Source of the DNA: Platanthera guangdongensis
Taxonomy: Eukaryota > Streptophyta > Magnoliopsida > Asparagales > Orchidaceae
Direction of reading: 5' to 3'
DNA: 64,000 nucleotides
NCBI GenBank assembly: GCA_039583875.1
Contig: CM077158.1
Coordinates: forward strand, 241,971,447-242,035,446
The notes beneath the pieces were generated by a model. It was not told the origin of the DNA. It ran no database searches and was given only the letters and a program-made list of their open reading frames with translations. A program made the position numbers and the translations under genes. Numbering within the stretch: the stretch's first letter is position 1; every line of letters begins with the position of its first letter. This document shows positions 31,879 to 43,800 of this stretch, piece by piece.

Positions 31879-34800
31879 GTTAGCATAAATCCTTTTCCTA
31901 ACTTATGTGTTTTGTATTTATGATCAAAAAGTCAAGGTATTTTAGGCAGCTATGACAAAATTGAACACTTGTTTTTGAGATAATGTTCTCCTGAGTATGA
32001 AAGATGATATTCACTTTTGACCATGCTTTTCAAACATGTGTTTCATGACAAGTGTGAGAAAGAATAGCCGTCATTGACCTTTAAACCAACATGTGCTCTT
32101 GAAGGAAGTTTCTAGGAAAGTAGCCAAATGAAGTTCATGACATGTGCTTTTGACCGAAGGAAGCTTCATCCACATGTTATCAACCATACCTACCTCCTTG
32201 GTTTTGACATATAAATAGGAATGAAGGGGGATGTGTAAGACATCCACTTCTCTCCAAACTCAAGCATTGGAAGAATGACAAAAGAAGAAAGTAGTGGTTA
32301 CTGATGATAGGAATGAGAGTCACATAGCAATTGTATCTACAGTGGAGGACAGTGCCATCATTGTTGGAGATAACGTCACAGCTGCACTCTCTTGTGATGA
32401 CTGAAGTTGGATTGTTGATTCAGGTGCTTTTGCACATGTCTCCCACAATAGAGAGTTATTTGCCACCTACATGACTTACGACAATGAAGTTCTTAGAATG
32501 GACAATGGTGACACGTCTAAAGTCATCGGGAGGGGAGATATGCACCTGAAGATGAGTACGAGAGGTTTGATAATTCTAAAAGATGTGTGACACGTACCCG
32601 AAATCTGCTTCAACCTAGTTTTAGTTGGTAAGCTAGATGATGAGAGACACTTAAGTGTGTTGGTATAGATTTTTGGAAGTTAATCAAGGGGTCGCTAGTA
32701 ATGGCCAGAGATTATAGATATACTGATCTATACTACATGGAGGGGAGTCCCGAAGCTGCTCAGGCCAACTATGTTAGAGATGGTGTATTTACATCCCTAT
32801 GACATAGGAGACTGAGTCACATTAGACAGAAGTGTCTAGGATGTCTCGCCAAGAAGAAGATGATATCAGATCTATTTATGAATCAGTTGGAGAGATGCGA
32901 CTATTATATGACTGTGAAGTAGAATAAAGTATCTTTCTAGAGCCATACTTCCACTAGGAGATCTGAGCCACTAGAGCTCGTACAGAATAATTTTTGTGGA
33001 ACACTGAAGGTCCAGAAGAGGGGAGGAGCGTCTTTCTTTGTGACATTCATCGATGATCATTCAAGAAATTTTGGGTCTAAGCTATTAAGACCAAAGATAT
33101 GGTCCTCGATGTAACACCCCAGTTTTTGCAAGAGGTTCAGTCTGCAGTTCTGAATATTTTTGGGTTTCTGGTAGGAGGCACACGGCCTGCGACACGGGCG
33201 TGTCGCAGGGCGTGTCTAGGCCGTGTCGACACTCGGCCCAAGTGTCGACACATTCGCTCGACAAAGTGTCGAGAGTGGGCACACGGCCTGCGACACGGGC
33301 GTGTCGCAGGGCGTGTCTAGGCCATGTCGACACTCGGCCCAAGTGTCGACACATTCGCTCGACAAAGTGTCGAGAGTGGGGCACACGGCCTGCGACACGG
33401 GCGTGTCGCAGGGCGTGTCTAGGCCGTGTCGACACTCGGCCCAAGTGTCGACACATTCGCTCGACAAAGTGTCGAGACTGGGGCACACGGCCTGTGACAC
33501 AGGCGTGTCACAGGGCGTGTCCCGCTTGGTCGACGATCTTCGCTCGACGTTTTTCCGCGGTGTCGACACAAAGCCTGTCGACGGGTGTCGAGACTTGGCA
33601 CACGGCTTGGGACACGGGCGTGTCCCAGGCCGTGTCACCTCTCGGGTTGGTTTCGGGCCGTGTTGTTGGAGGCACACGGCCGGCCACACAGCCGTGTCAC
33701 TGGGGACACGGGCGTGTCGGGTTGAACACGGGCGTGTCGGATGCCCGTGTGCGGTTCCAGGCGCGTCGATTTGAGACGACGAATGAGGCACACGGCCCTG
33801 GACACGGGCGTGTGCCAGGCCGTGTTCGGCCCAGGTCTTTTATTTTCCAGGCGAATCGTGGCCATTCTTTCCCAGATTTTGGGATCTGACGGCTCAGGAC
33901 TGTTCTTAGGCAGTTAAGTCCGATTCTAGGGTTGGAAACCTCATTTGTTTTCCAAGTCTTCTCTTTCTAAGTTCTTGAGAAAAACTAGAGCAAGGAGGAA
34001 GAAGAAGAAGGTCTTGGGCTGTAGGAAGGGTTTCGGAGCTCCAAATCGCGAGCCGAGTCCGGATCCGTCAAGCTTGGAGCGTTGCGAAGATTTCCATCCG
34101 GCTATTTTGCCATGGCAAGGAAGAGGAGTCGGAAGATAACGACATCTCTCCTCTCGGTCCTTAGGATGCATGTATTAACATCGTTTAGTTTTCTTTCTCT
34201 CTAATTTTTGGGCACCGAACTCTCAAATGAGAGGGGTTTTGGTTTGCCAAGTTTCAAGAGGAACTTCCGGGTTGATTGAGTCCGTCCCCGGCATATTTTG
34301 CATTAGAGATCCGCTTCGCTAGTGGATTAGGCATGGTGGGTGAAGCCGTAGTCGCGACCGTTAGTCCGACTCGGTGATGTTGCATACGAACGTAGGGATT
34401 CGTAGAGATTTTCCGTTGCGGCAAGATGCCGTTTGTGTTGTGGTGGTGTTTGTCCCGTTTGCTTGAAAGGTACGTGTAGTCGGACCCGAACAAGGTTAGC
34501 TCCTCGTGGCGGTAGATGGTTTCCTTGAGGGACAAGGTTAGCTCCGCACGAGTTGGAGATGGTTTCCTTGGTGCGCGGGAACGCTGCAGTATTTAGTCTT
34601 GGTTCGTGTTGTGCCAAGGCGTGGCTATGCTCTGTGGTCGGCTGGCTATCCCGTGACATATGCGTCATGTGTGGAGAGTGTCCCGGCGAGACTAGTCCCC
34701 TTCTGTGAGACTGACGAGAATGCCAAGCTTGGGGCAAGCCCGGGCAAAGAGGTCATGAGCGGGTGGGGTCCAGCAAGGCTTCTTAGAATCGGTCGGTCTG

Positions 34801-37800
34801 TGTTTGTTGGAATCCTGATATGAGACGTCAGAGCTTGCAGGCAAGCCCGGGGCTAAGCCCACGAGAGGGTGGGGCCTTGGCAAGAATTCCTTGTGGCGGC
34901 CTGTGCGCCGTTCGAGGGAGAGGTGTCTCCCTTAGTGTTTGCGGCTTTATGCCAATGGGGAAATGTGAGTACCCAAATGATGTGATGTTGTGTTAGATGC
35001 ATACGCAGTAGGGTACCTTGGGTGAAGCCCGGGTGTTGCATTCATGTTGCACAATAGGCCCTTTCTTTATATGCTCAACCAGTAGAGAACATGTTTGATG
35101 ATTGAGACATCCAAGCCTGTTTTAATGCTTTTCTATTTATAGATGTTTATAGTGCATATGAAGTGCTGACTTGCAGGTTGGAGGGTTCCCCGGGGTCCGT
35201 TAGGGGCGGCCGGGAGGAGATGTGTTGTTACACAGTTTGAGGTCAGCCTTTGCTGACGCACGTTACTAATAATTTTTTACAGGTCAAGGATCGCATGCAG
35301 GAGCTAGCACGCCGGCCAGAAAGGCCTAAGCCCCATGAAGTGTTTTTCCCTCTTTTGTAGCACTTCAGTTATGATGATGTTTGTTTGAGACTATTTTGTC
35401 CGGCTTGCATGCCGAGGTAGACTAGGAGTGCTGAGCACATTCATGTTTGATGTACTACTTTTCTTTGGACTCTTGTTGTAGGCCTTATGACCATTTGTTT
35501 TACTCTTTAGTGGTGGATAACTTCTAGTCCTATTCTGTTTCCGCTGTGTTGTGCTAAGTGTTTTGAGTTTGGGTAGCTATATCAACTTATAATGCTAAAG
35601 CTGTGGCGCTCGTATGTTGGTGGGGCCCCGGCCGGACCCATATTATACGTTCACTACAGTGGAGGTGTTACAATTTGGTATCAGAGGGAGGTTAGATTCA
35701 AGGTCAGTGCGTAGAGAAGTTATCCACATAAGAGTAATGCGGGACTGTGAGTGTCCTTATGTTTTAGTCGTGCGATTGGAGACTAATCCCTTATTTCTTG
35801 TTTTCCTGAAGAGTGCAAGCAACGAGTCGGGCACTTCAAGAGCAAGGGATGATCTCTCGGCGAGCAGTGCTACTGCTCCAGGTCTTCTGGGCACGGGTGT
35901 AAACCCGGCTGACTTCTGCCGTATGCTTGCAGAAGCGATGGTGGCAGCGCAAGCGGCGGCTGCAGCCCAGGTAGCAACCCCTGCTACACCAGACACGGCG
36001 ACGGCCGTACCAGGCGGAGAAGCCAGGCGAGTGGAGACTTTGGTAGAAAGGGTGGTGGTATGGCATGGAGACCGACACATTAAGTACTTCCTGAGTTTCC
36101 ATCCCCCGTCTTTCAAGGGTGTAGGAACGCCAACGGACGCGGAGGATTGGTGGGTTCGTATTCAAGAACTGTTAAGGGCGGTAGAGACGCCAGAGGAGAA
36201 GAAAGCTGAGTATGCGGCGTTCATGTTGGAAGGAGACGCCAAGTTGTGGTGGGTGAGCCATAGAGGCCGCCTGTTCCGGGGCGCACCCCGTCAGTGGAAG
36301 AGTTTGGGGACGCTTTTCTTAAGAGGTATATTCCAGTTTCAGCACGATTGGCCCTACAGAGGCAGTTTCTACATCTAATGCAGCGAGACAAGACAGTGGA
36401 TGAGTACGTGCAAGAGTTCACCCGTTTGGGTCGTTATGCGGGAACGATAATGGCGGATGATGTAGAAAGGGATAACCTCTTCTACCAAGGTTTGAGGGAG
36501 AATCTGAGACAGCGCCTCATCTCCATGAAGAGGGCGGGATTTAATGAGCTAGTTGAAGCCGCCAGGAGTTTGGAGAGTGATCTGGAGTGAACCCAGCGTC
36601 GAAAGGGTTTTACTCCCAAGCAAGGGGAAGGGAAGCCCTCCCAATCTCATGTAAAGTCTGATGGGAGCAGGTGGAGGAGGAAGCCTCACCCTTCCAGGTC
36701 GGGTGAGAGGAGCCTTGGACGCCTGGGGGTTCTCACTCTAGGGGACCGCGACGTGTTACAACTGCGGGAAGGTTGGGCACATAGCCCGTGCTTGTCAGCA
36801 AGGGGGAGCGGGGCAAGAGTCAAAGCAGGAGCAGTCTGTGCGCTCGGGCCCCAGTGCTGCAGAGAAAGGAAAGATGGCGGAATCGAGCGCTTCTCGGTTC
36901 CAACCGGTGCAACCAAGGGCTTACAACCTTGGACAGCAAGAAGCGATCCGCCAAACCGATGTGGTGACAGGTATGAAGAAAATTTAAGTTTGCATTTGTG
37001 CTTCATACTTTAGACCCCCTTTCCGTGTGTTGTCTTGTTGTAGGCTTCGTGTTAGTTTCTGGATACCCCGCTAGGGTATTGTTCGATACTGGGGCTTCGC
37101 ATTCTTTTCTTGCGGAGAGTTTCATCCGAAGGGTAGGAGTCGAGACTTTCTCGGCGGACGCGGAACTGAAAGTGCGCATGCCCAATGGGTCATCTATGAC
37201 CACCGGGGCTAAAGGGCGCATCGGTTGGGAGCTAGACGGAGTTGACTTCGTTTTGGAAGCGGCAGTGTTGCCGTTAGTAGAGTTTGATGTCATTTTGGGC
37301 ATGAACTGGCTTGCAGAGCAGCGCGCCAGCATTGATTGTTTATCCAAGGTAGTGACCCTAAAGAGTAAGGGGCAAGCAGAAGTCAAGTTTACGGGCCTTT
37401 GTGGAGTAGCCCATTCCCTAATTATGGCCATGCAAATGATGCGGGCGGTTAACCAGGGAGGTGTGGCGCTGGTAGCGTTGTTGGAGGTTCGTCTCTCCCA
37501 ACTTTCGATTGAGGAAGTGCCTGTGGTGGCAGAGTTCAAGGATGTGTTTCCGGATGAACTTCCTGGAGCGCCTCCTCGGCGGGAGATCGACTTCTCGATC
37601 GAGTTAATGCTGGAGGCTAGACCGGTGTCGCGTCCCCCATTTAGGATGGCACCGAAGGAGTTAGCGGAACTTAAGGTACAGTTACAGGAACTGTTGGAGC
37701 AAGGGTATATTAGACCCAGTTCTTCACCGTGGAGCGCACGGTGTTGTTTGTTAAGAAGAAAGACGGTAGCATGCGCCTATGCATAGACTACCGAGAGCTG

Positions 37801-40800
37801 AATAAATTGACCATCAAGAATAAGTATCCGATTCCTCGGATAGACGATTTGTTTGACCAATTGGTGGGGTCAATGGTATATTCGAAGTTGGACTTGAAGT
37901 CAGGCTACTATCAGCTGCGAATTCGGGATGAGGACATACCCAAGACTGCTTTTGGGACAAGGTACAGACACTTTGAGTTTACGGTGATGCCGTTCGGGTT
38001 GACGAACGCACCATCGGTGTTCATGGATCTGATGAATAGAGTGTTTCAGGATTACTTGGATTCGTTTGTGGTTGTCTTCATTGATGACATCTTAGTGTAC
38101 TCAAAGTCTGAAGTGGAACATGAGACCCACTTGAGAGTAGTTTTGCAAGTGTTGAGGGAGAATGAGTTGTATGCAAAATTCTCCAAATGCGAGTTCTGGC
38201 TGGAGAAGGTGGCATTTTTGGGCCACGTGATTAGTGGTGATGGGGTGGCGGTGGATCCGGCGAAAGTGGAGGCCATCAGAGATTGGCCGGTGTTGAGGAC
38301 CGTGGCTGAAGTCCGAAGTTTTCTTGGACTAGCCGGGTACTATAGGAGATTCGTGGAGAATTTCTCGAAGATAGCTCTTCCCTCACCTCACTCACTCGTA
38401 AAGACCATAAGTTTGTGTGGACCCAAGAGTGCAGTCAAGCATTCGAGGCACTGAAGGAGAGGCTTATGATGGCTCCGATCCTGAGTTTACCGCAAGGGAC
38501 CGATGGATTTCAGATTTTCAGTGACGCATCGGGATGCGGTTTGGGTTGCGTGTTGGTGCAACATGGAAAGGTAATAGCTTTTGGGTCTCGACAGCTGAAA
38601 CCTCATGAGAGGAATTACCCCGTCCATGACTTGGAGTTGGCGGCGGTAATCTTCGCGTTGAAAATATGGCGACACTATGTGTATGGCGCAAGGGTGGAGA
38701 TCTTCACGGACCATAAAAGCCTGAAGTATCTCTTGGATCAGAAGGAACTTGAACATGCGGCAACGCAGATGGGTTGAATTTCTTGGAGACTACGAAGTGG
38801 CGATTCAGTATACGCCGGGTAAGGCCAATGTGGTGGCGGATGCGTTGAGTAGGAAAGTACTCGGGGCAAGGAAATTGGATCGAAGCTCATGATGAGCGGT
38901 TGGTTCGGGAATGGGAGTCCCTTGGGTTGGAATGTGTTGCGAGAGGCGAGTCTAGCGTGGCTCGGTTGAACTGGATTGAAGTGCAAAGAGACTTGTCCGA
39001 TCGTATTCGGGAAGCGACTTGATTGGATGTAGAGTTTCAACCTTTTGTGTTGGAGGCTCAAAAGGGCGAGAGCAGCGCCTGGGAGATGATTGGGGGAATC
39101 TTGAGAAAGGATGGAAGGGTTTGTGTACTGCAGTTTGGCAATCTCCGTGAGGAGTTGATGTTTGAGGCTCACTTCTCAAAGTACTCCATTCACCGGGCAG
39201 TACAAAGATGTACTTGGATATGAAGAAATCCTTTTGGTGGCCGGGGTTGAAGCGAGATGTAGCTTTGTATGTGAGTCGTTGCCAAACATGTGCCTTGGTG
39301 AAGGCCGAATGTCAGAAACCGGGCGGGTTCCTGAAGCCCCTTCCAATTCCTGAATGGAAATTTGAGGACATCTCCATGGACTTTGTGCATGGTTTGCCTA
39401 GATCGCAGCATGGTAATGATGCTATTTGGGTGATCGTGGATCGCCTAACCAAGGTGGCTCACTTCATCCCAAATCGGAAAGAGGACAGCGTGGAGAAGCT
39501 GGTGGAGTTGTATGTTCGCAACATTGTGCGACTGCACGGAGTTCCTAAGAGCATAGTCAGTGATCGAGATGGACGATTTACGTCCAAGGACTGGAGATTG
39601 GTTCAGAAGAGCTTGGGCACGAAGCTAAAGTTTAGTACGGCGTTCCATCCTCAAACTGATGGGCAAACGGAGAGAACGAACCGTACTATGGAGGACATGT
39701 TGATGATGTGCGTTCTTGATTTGGCAAGAGGTGGGAGGATCACCTCTTCATGGTAGAATTTGCGTACAACAACAGTTTTCAAGCTAGTATAAGATGGCGC
39801 CATACGAAGCTTTGTATGGGAGGCGGTGTCGAACGCCAATGTCTTGGGCAGAGGCGGGAGACACCAAACTTTGGGAAAGGAATGCGGTAGTTGACGCTTG
39901 TGAATTGGTACGGACCATCCAAGAGGCGTATGAAGGTGGCGCAAGACAGGCAAGCAAATATTTTAATGCTCGTCACCGGAAGTTGGAATTTACAGTTGGT
40001 GATTGGGTTTATCTGAAGGTCAAGCCGTTCAAAGGCGTCTCACGGATTCGCCGACTCAAGAATTGAGTCCAAGGTTTTTGGGGCCTTTGAAATTGTTGAG
40101 CGGGTAGGAGAAGCAGCATATCGGTTGGCATTGTCCGCAGACTTGAGTGGATTACATGACGTCTTCCACGTCTCCGCTTTGAGGAAAGCCTTGGTGGAGG
40201 CTAGCGTGGTGATAGAGCCGCATCGGTGCCGATGAGGAAGACTTGAGGACGCGAGTCCTCCCAATTGCTATAGAAGATTCGGAGACTCGGCAGTTGCGAA
40301 ATAAAGAAGTCAAACTCGTGAAAGTTCGATGGGACAACTGCGGTCGTGAGGAGTTCTCTTGGGAACGAGAACAGGCCATGCTAGAAGATTATCCAGAACT
40401 TTTCATGTCAGGTACAATTTAAGTTTTGTACCATTTTGTTTTGAAATTTCGGGACGAAATTCTGTTAAGTGGGGGAGAGTTGTAACACCCCAGTTTTTGC
40501 AAGAGGTTCAGTCTGCAGTTCTGAACATTTTTGGGTTTCTGGCAGGAGGCACACGGCCTGCGACACGGGCGTGTCGCAGGGCGTGTCTAGGCCGTGTCGA
40601 CACTCGGCCCAAGTGTCGACACATTCGCTCGACAAAGTGTCGAGAGTGGGGCACACGGCCTGCGACACGGGCGTGTCGCAGGGCGTGTCGAGGCCGTGTC
40701 GACACTCGACCCAAGTGTCGACACATTCGCTCGACAAAGTGTCGAGAGTGGGGCACACGGCCTGCGACACGGGAGTGTCGCAGGGCGTGTCTAGGCCGTG

Positions 40801-43800
40801 TCGACACTCGGCCCAAGTGTCGACACATTCGCTCGACAAAGTGTCGAGACTGGGGCACACGGCCTGTGACACGGGCGTGTCACAGGGCGTGTCCCGCTTG
40901 GTCGACGATCTTCGCTCGACGTTTTTCCGCGGTGTCGACACAAAGCCTGTCGACGGGTGTCGAGACTTGGCACACGGCTTGGGACACGGGCGTGTCCCAG
41001 GCCGTGTCACCTCTCGGGTTGGTTTCGGGGCGTGTTGTTGGAGGCACACGGCCGGCCACACGGCCGTGTCACTAGGGACACGGGCGTGTCGGGTTGAACA
41101 CGGGCGTGTCGGATGCCCGTGTGCGGTTCCAGGCGCATCGATTTGAGACGGCGAATGAGGCACACGACCCTGGACACGGGCGTGTGCCAGGCCGTGTTCG
41201 GCCCAGGTCTTTTATTTTCCAGGCGAATCGTGACCATTCTTTCCCAGATTTCGGGATCTGACGGTTCAGGACTGTTCTTAGGCAGTTAAGTCCGATTCTA
41301 GGGTTGGAAACCTCATTTGTTTTCCAAGTCTTCTCTTTCTAAGTTCTTGAGAAAAACTAGAGCAAGGAGGAAGAAGAAGAAGGTCTTGGGCTGTAGGAAG
41401 GGTTTCGGAGCTCCAAATCGCGAGCCGAGTCCGGATCCGTCAAGCTTGGAGCGTTGCGAAGATTTCCATCCGGCTATTTTGCCATGGCAAGGAAGAGGAG
41501 TCGGAAGGTAACGACATCTCTCCTCTCGGTCCTTAGGATGCATGTATTAGCATCGTTTAGTTTTCTTTCTCTCTAATTTTGGCACCGAACTCTCAAATGA
41601 GAGGGGTTTTGGTTTGTCAAGTTTCAAGAGGAACTTCCGGGTTGATTGAGTCCGTCCCCGACATTTTTGCATTAGAGATCCGCTTCGCTAGTGGATTAGG
41701 CATGGTGGGTGAAGCCGTAGTCGCGACCGTTAGTCCGACTCGGTGATGTTGCATACGAACGTAGGAATTCGTAGAGATTTTCCATTGCGGCAAGATGCCG
41801 TTTGTGTTGTGGTGGTGTTTGTCCCGTTTGCTTGAAAGGTACGTGTAGTCGGACCCGGACAAGGTTAGCTCCTCGTGGCGGTAGATGGTTTCCTTGAGGG
41901 ACAAGGTTAGCTCCGCACGAGTTGGAGATGGTTTCCTTGGTGCGCGGGAACGCTGCAGTACAATGAGGGATTATGATGTATTTAGTCTTGGTTTGTGTTG
42001 TGCCAAGGCGTGACTATGTCTCTGTGGTCGGCTGGCTATCCCGTGACATATGCGTCATGTGTGGAGAGTGTCCCGGCGAGACTAGTCCCCTTCTGTGAGA
42101 CTGACGAGAATGCCAAGCTTGGGGGCAAGCCCGGGCAAAGAGGCCATGAGCGGGTGGGGGTCCAGCAAGGCTTCTTAGAATCGGTCGGTCTGTGTTTGTT
42201 GGAATCCTGACATGAGACGTCAGAGCTTGCATGCAAGCCCGGGCTAAGCCCACGAGAGGGTGGGGCCTTGGCAAGAATTCCTTGTGGCGGCCTGTGCGCC
42301 GTTCGAGGGAGAGGTGTCTCCCTTAGTGTTTGCGGCTTTATGCCAATGGGGAAATGTGAGTACCCAAATGATGTGATGTTGTGTTAGATGCATACGCAGT
42401 AGGGTACCTTGGGTGAAGCCCAGGTGTTGCATTCATGTTGCACAGTAGGCCCTTTCTTATATGCTCAACCAGTAGAGAACATGTTTGATGATGAGACATC
42501 CAAGCCTGTTTTAATGCTTTCTATTTATAGATGTTTATAGTGCATATGAAGTGCTGACTTGCAGGTTGGAGGGTTCCCCGGGGTCCGTTAGGGCGGCCGG
42601 GAGGAGATGTGTTGTTACACAGTTTGAGGTCAGCCTTGCTGACCCATGTTACTAATAATTTTTACAGGTCAAGGATCGCATGCAGGAGCTAGCACGCCGG
42701 CCAGAAAGGCCTAAGACCCATGAAGTGTTTTTCCCTCTTTTGTAGCACTTCAGTTATGATGATGTTTGTTTGAGACTATTTTGTCCGGCTTGCATGCCGA
42801 GGTAGACTAGGAGTGCTGAGCACATTCATGTTGATGTACTACTTTTCTTTGGACTCTTGTTGTAGGCCTTATGGCCATTTGTTTTACTCTTTAGTGGTGG
42901 ATAACTTCTAGTCCTGTTCTGTTTCCGCTGTGTGTGTGCTAAGTGTTTTGAGTTTGGTAGCTATATCAACTTATAATGCTAAAGCTGTGGCGCTCGTATG
43001 TTGTGGGGCCCCGACCGGACCCATATTATACGTTCACTACATGGAGGTGTTACACTCGACACCTTTCAGAGATTTTACGCTGAAGTGGAAAGATAATATG
43101 GGAGGAATCTAAAGTGCATCAGGTCTGATAACGAGGGAGAGTATATTGGCCTCTTTGATGATTACTCCAGTGAGCAATGGATCAGACATGAAAAGTTTCC
43201 ACTCAAGACACCACAGTTGAATGATGTAGTTGAAAGAATGAATAGGACCTTAATGTAGAGGATGAGGTGCATGATGTCTGAGTCAAAGCTACCTGACATG
43301 TTTTGGAGTGAGGCTTTATACACAGCTGCACACGTCATCAACCTTTCTCCCAGCTATGCATATAGGTGGATGTTCCTGATAGGGTTATGGTATGGGAAGG
43401 ACCCTTCATATAGTCATTGAGGGTCTTTGGCTGTAGTGCTTTGTGCACGTTCCCTCGGGATAAAGATCTAAGTTGGATTCTAAGACCGACAATGCATATT
43501 TCTGGGGTATGGAAGTATCGAAGTTTTGGATATAGTTCTTTGATCCAGTGAGAAGAAACTTGTACACAGTCACGATGCATAGTTTGTGAGGACAGACTAT
43601 AGTTGATCCTAGAAGACTTAGAAGGTCAACTCTCACTGATACAGAGTCGCCTAAGATTGGAAGGACAATAATGAGGAGGTTGTAGAGCCTGAGTCGATAC
43701 ATGAGACTGAGCCACTTTCAAATCACGAGGACGTTATTGATGACGGGCCTACAGAGGGCATCACTGATGATCTGCCTATACCAGCAGCTAAGTTGCTCAC

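Larger units (their letters stand above)
33110..43054 (+). mobile_element. Ty3/Gypsy chromovirus (Tekay-like), 9.9 kb
   Basis: Long LTRs (33110-35672 and 40481-43054) begin TGTAACACCCC and end GGTGTTACA. A tRNA-Met PBS, gag with CCHC, a short intron, protease, RT, RNase H, integrase with chromodomain-like tail and a polypurine tract follow in normal Gypsy order. The perfect 5-bp duplication CTCGA shows insertion into the Copia C integrase. High LTR similarity makes it a young insertion, yet gag and pol carry several frameshifts. Clade assignment to Tekay/Del is from the long LTRs and the C-terminal tail, and is tentative. Confidence 0.95.

Noticed and set aside
33200..33889. Long ORFs (183-232 codons) in several frames across the LTR arrays here and at 40359-41163
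   Set aside because: They follow the 102-bp repeat, occur in opposite frames at once and have no domain; they reflect composition.
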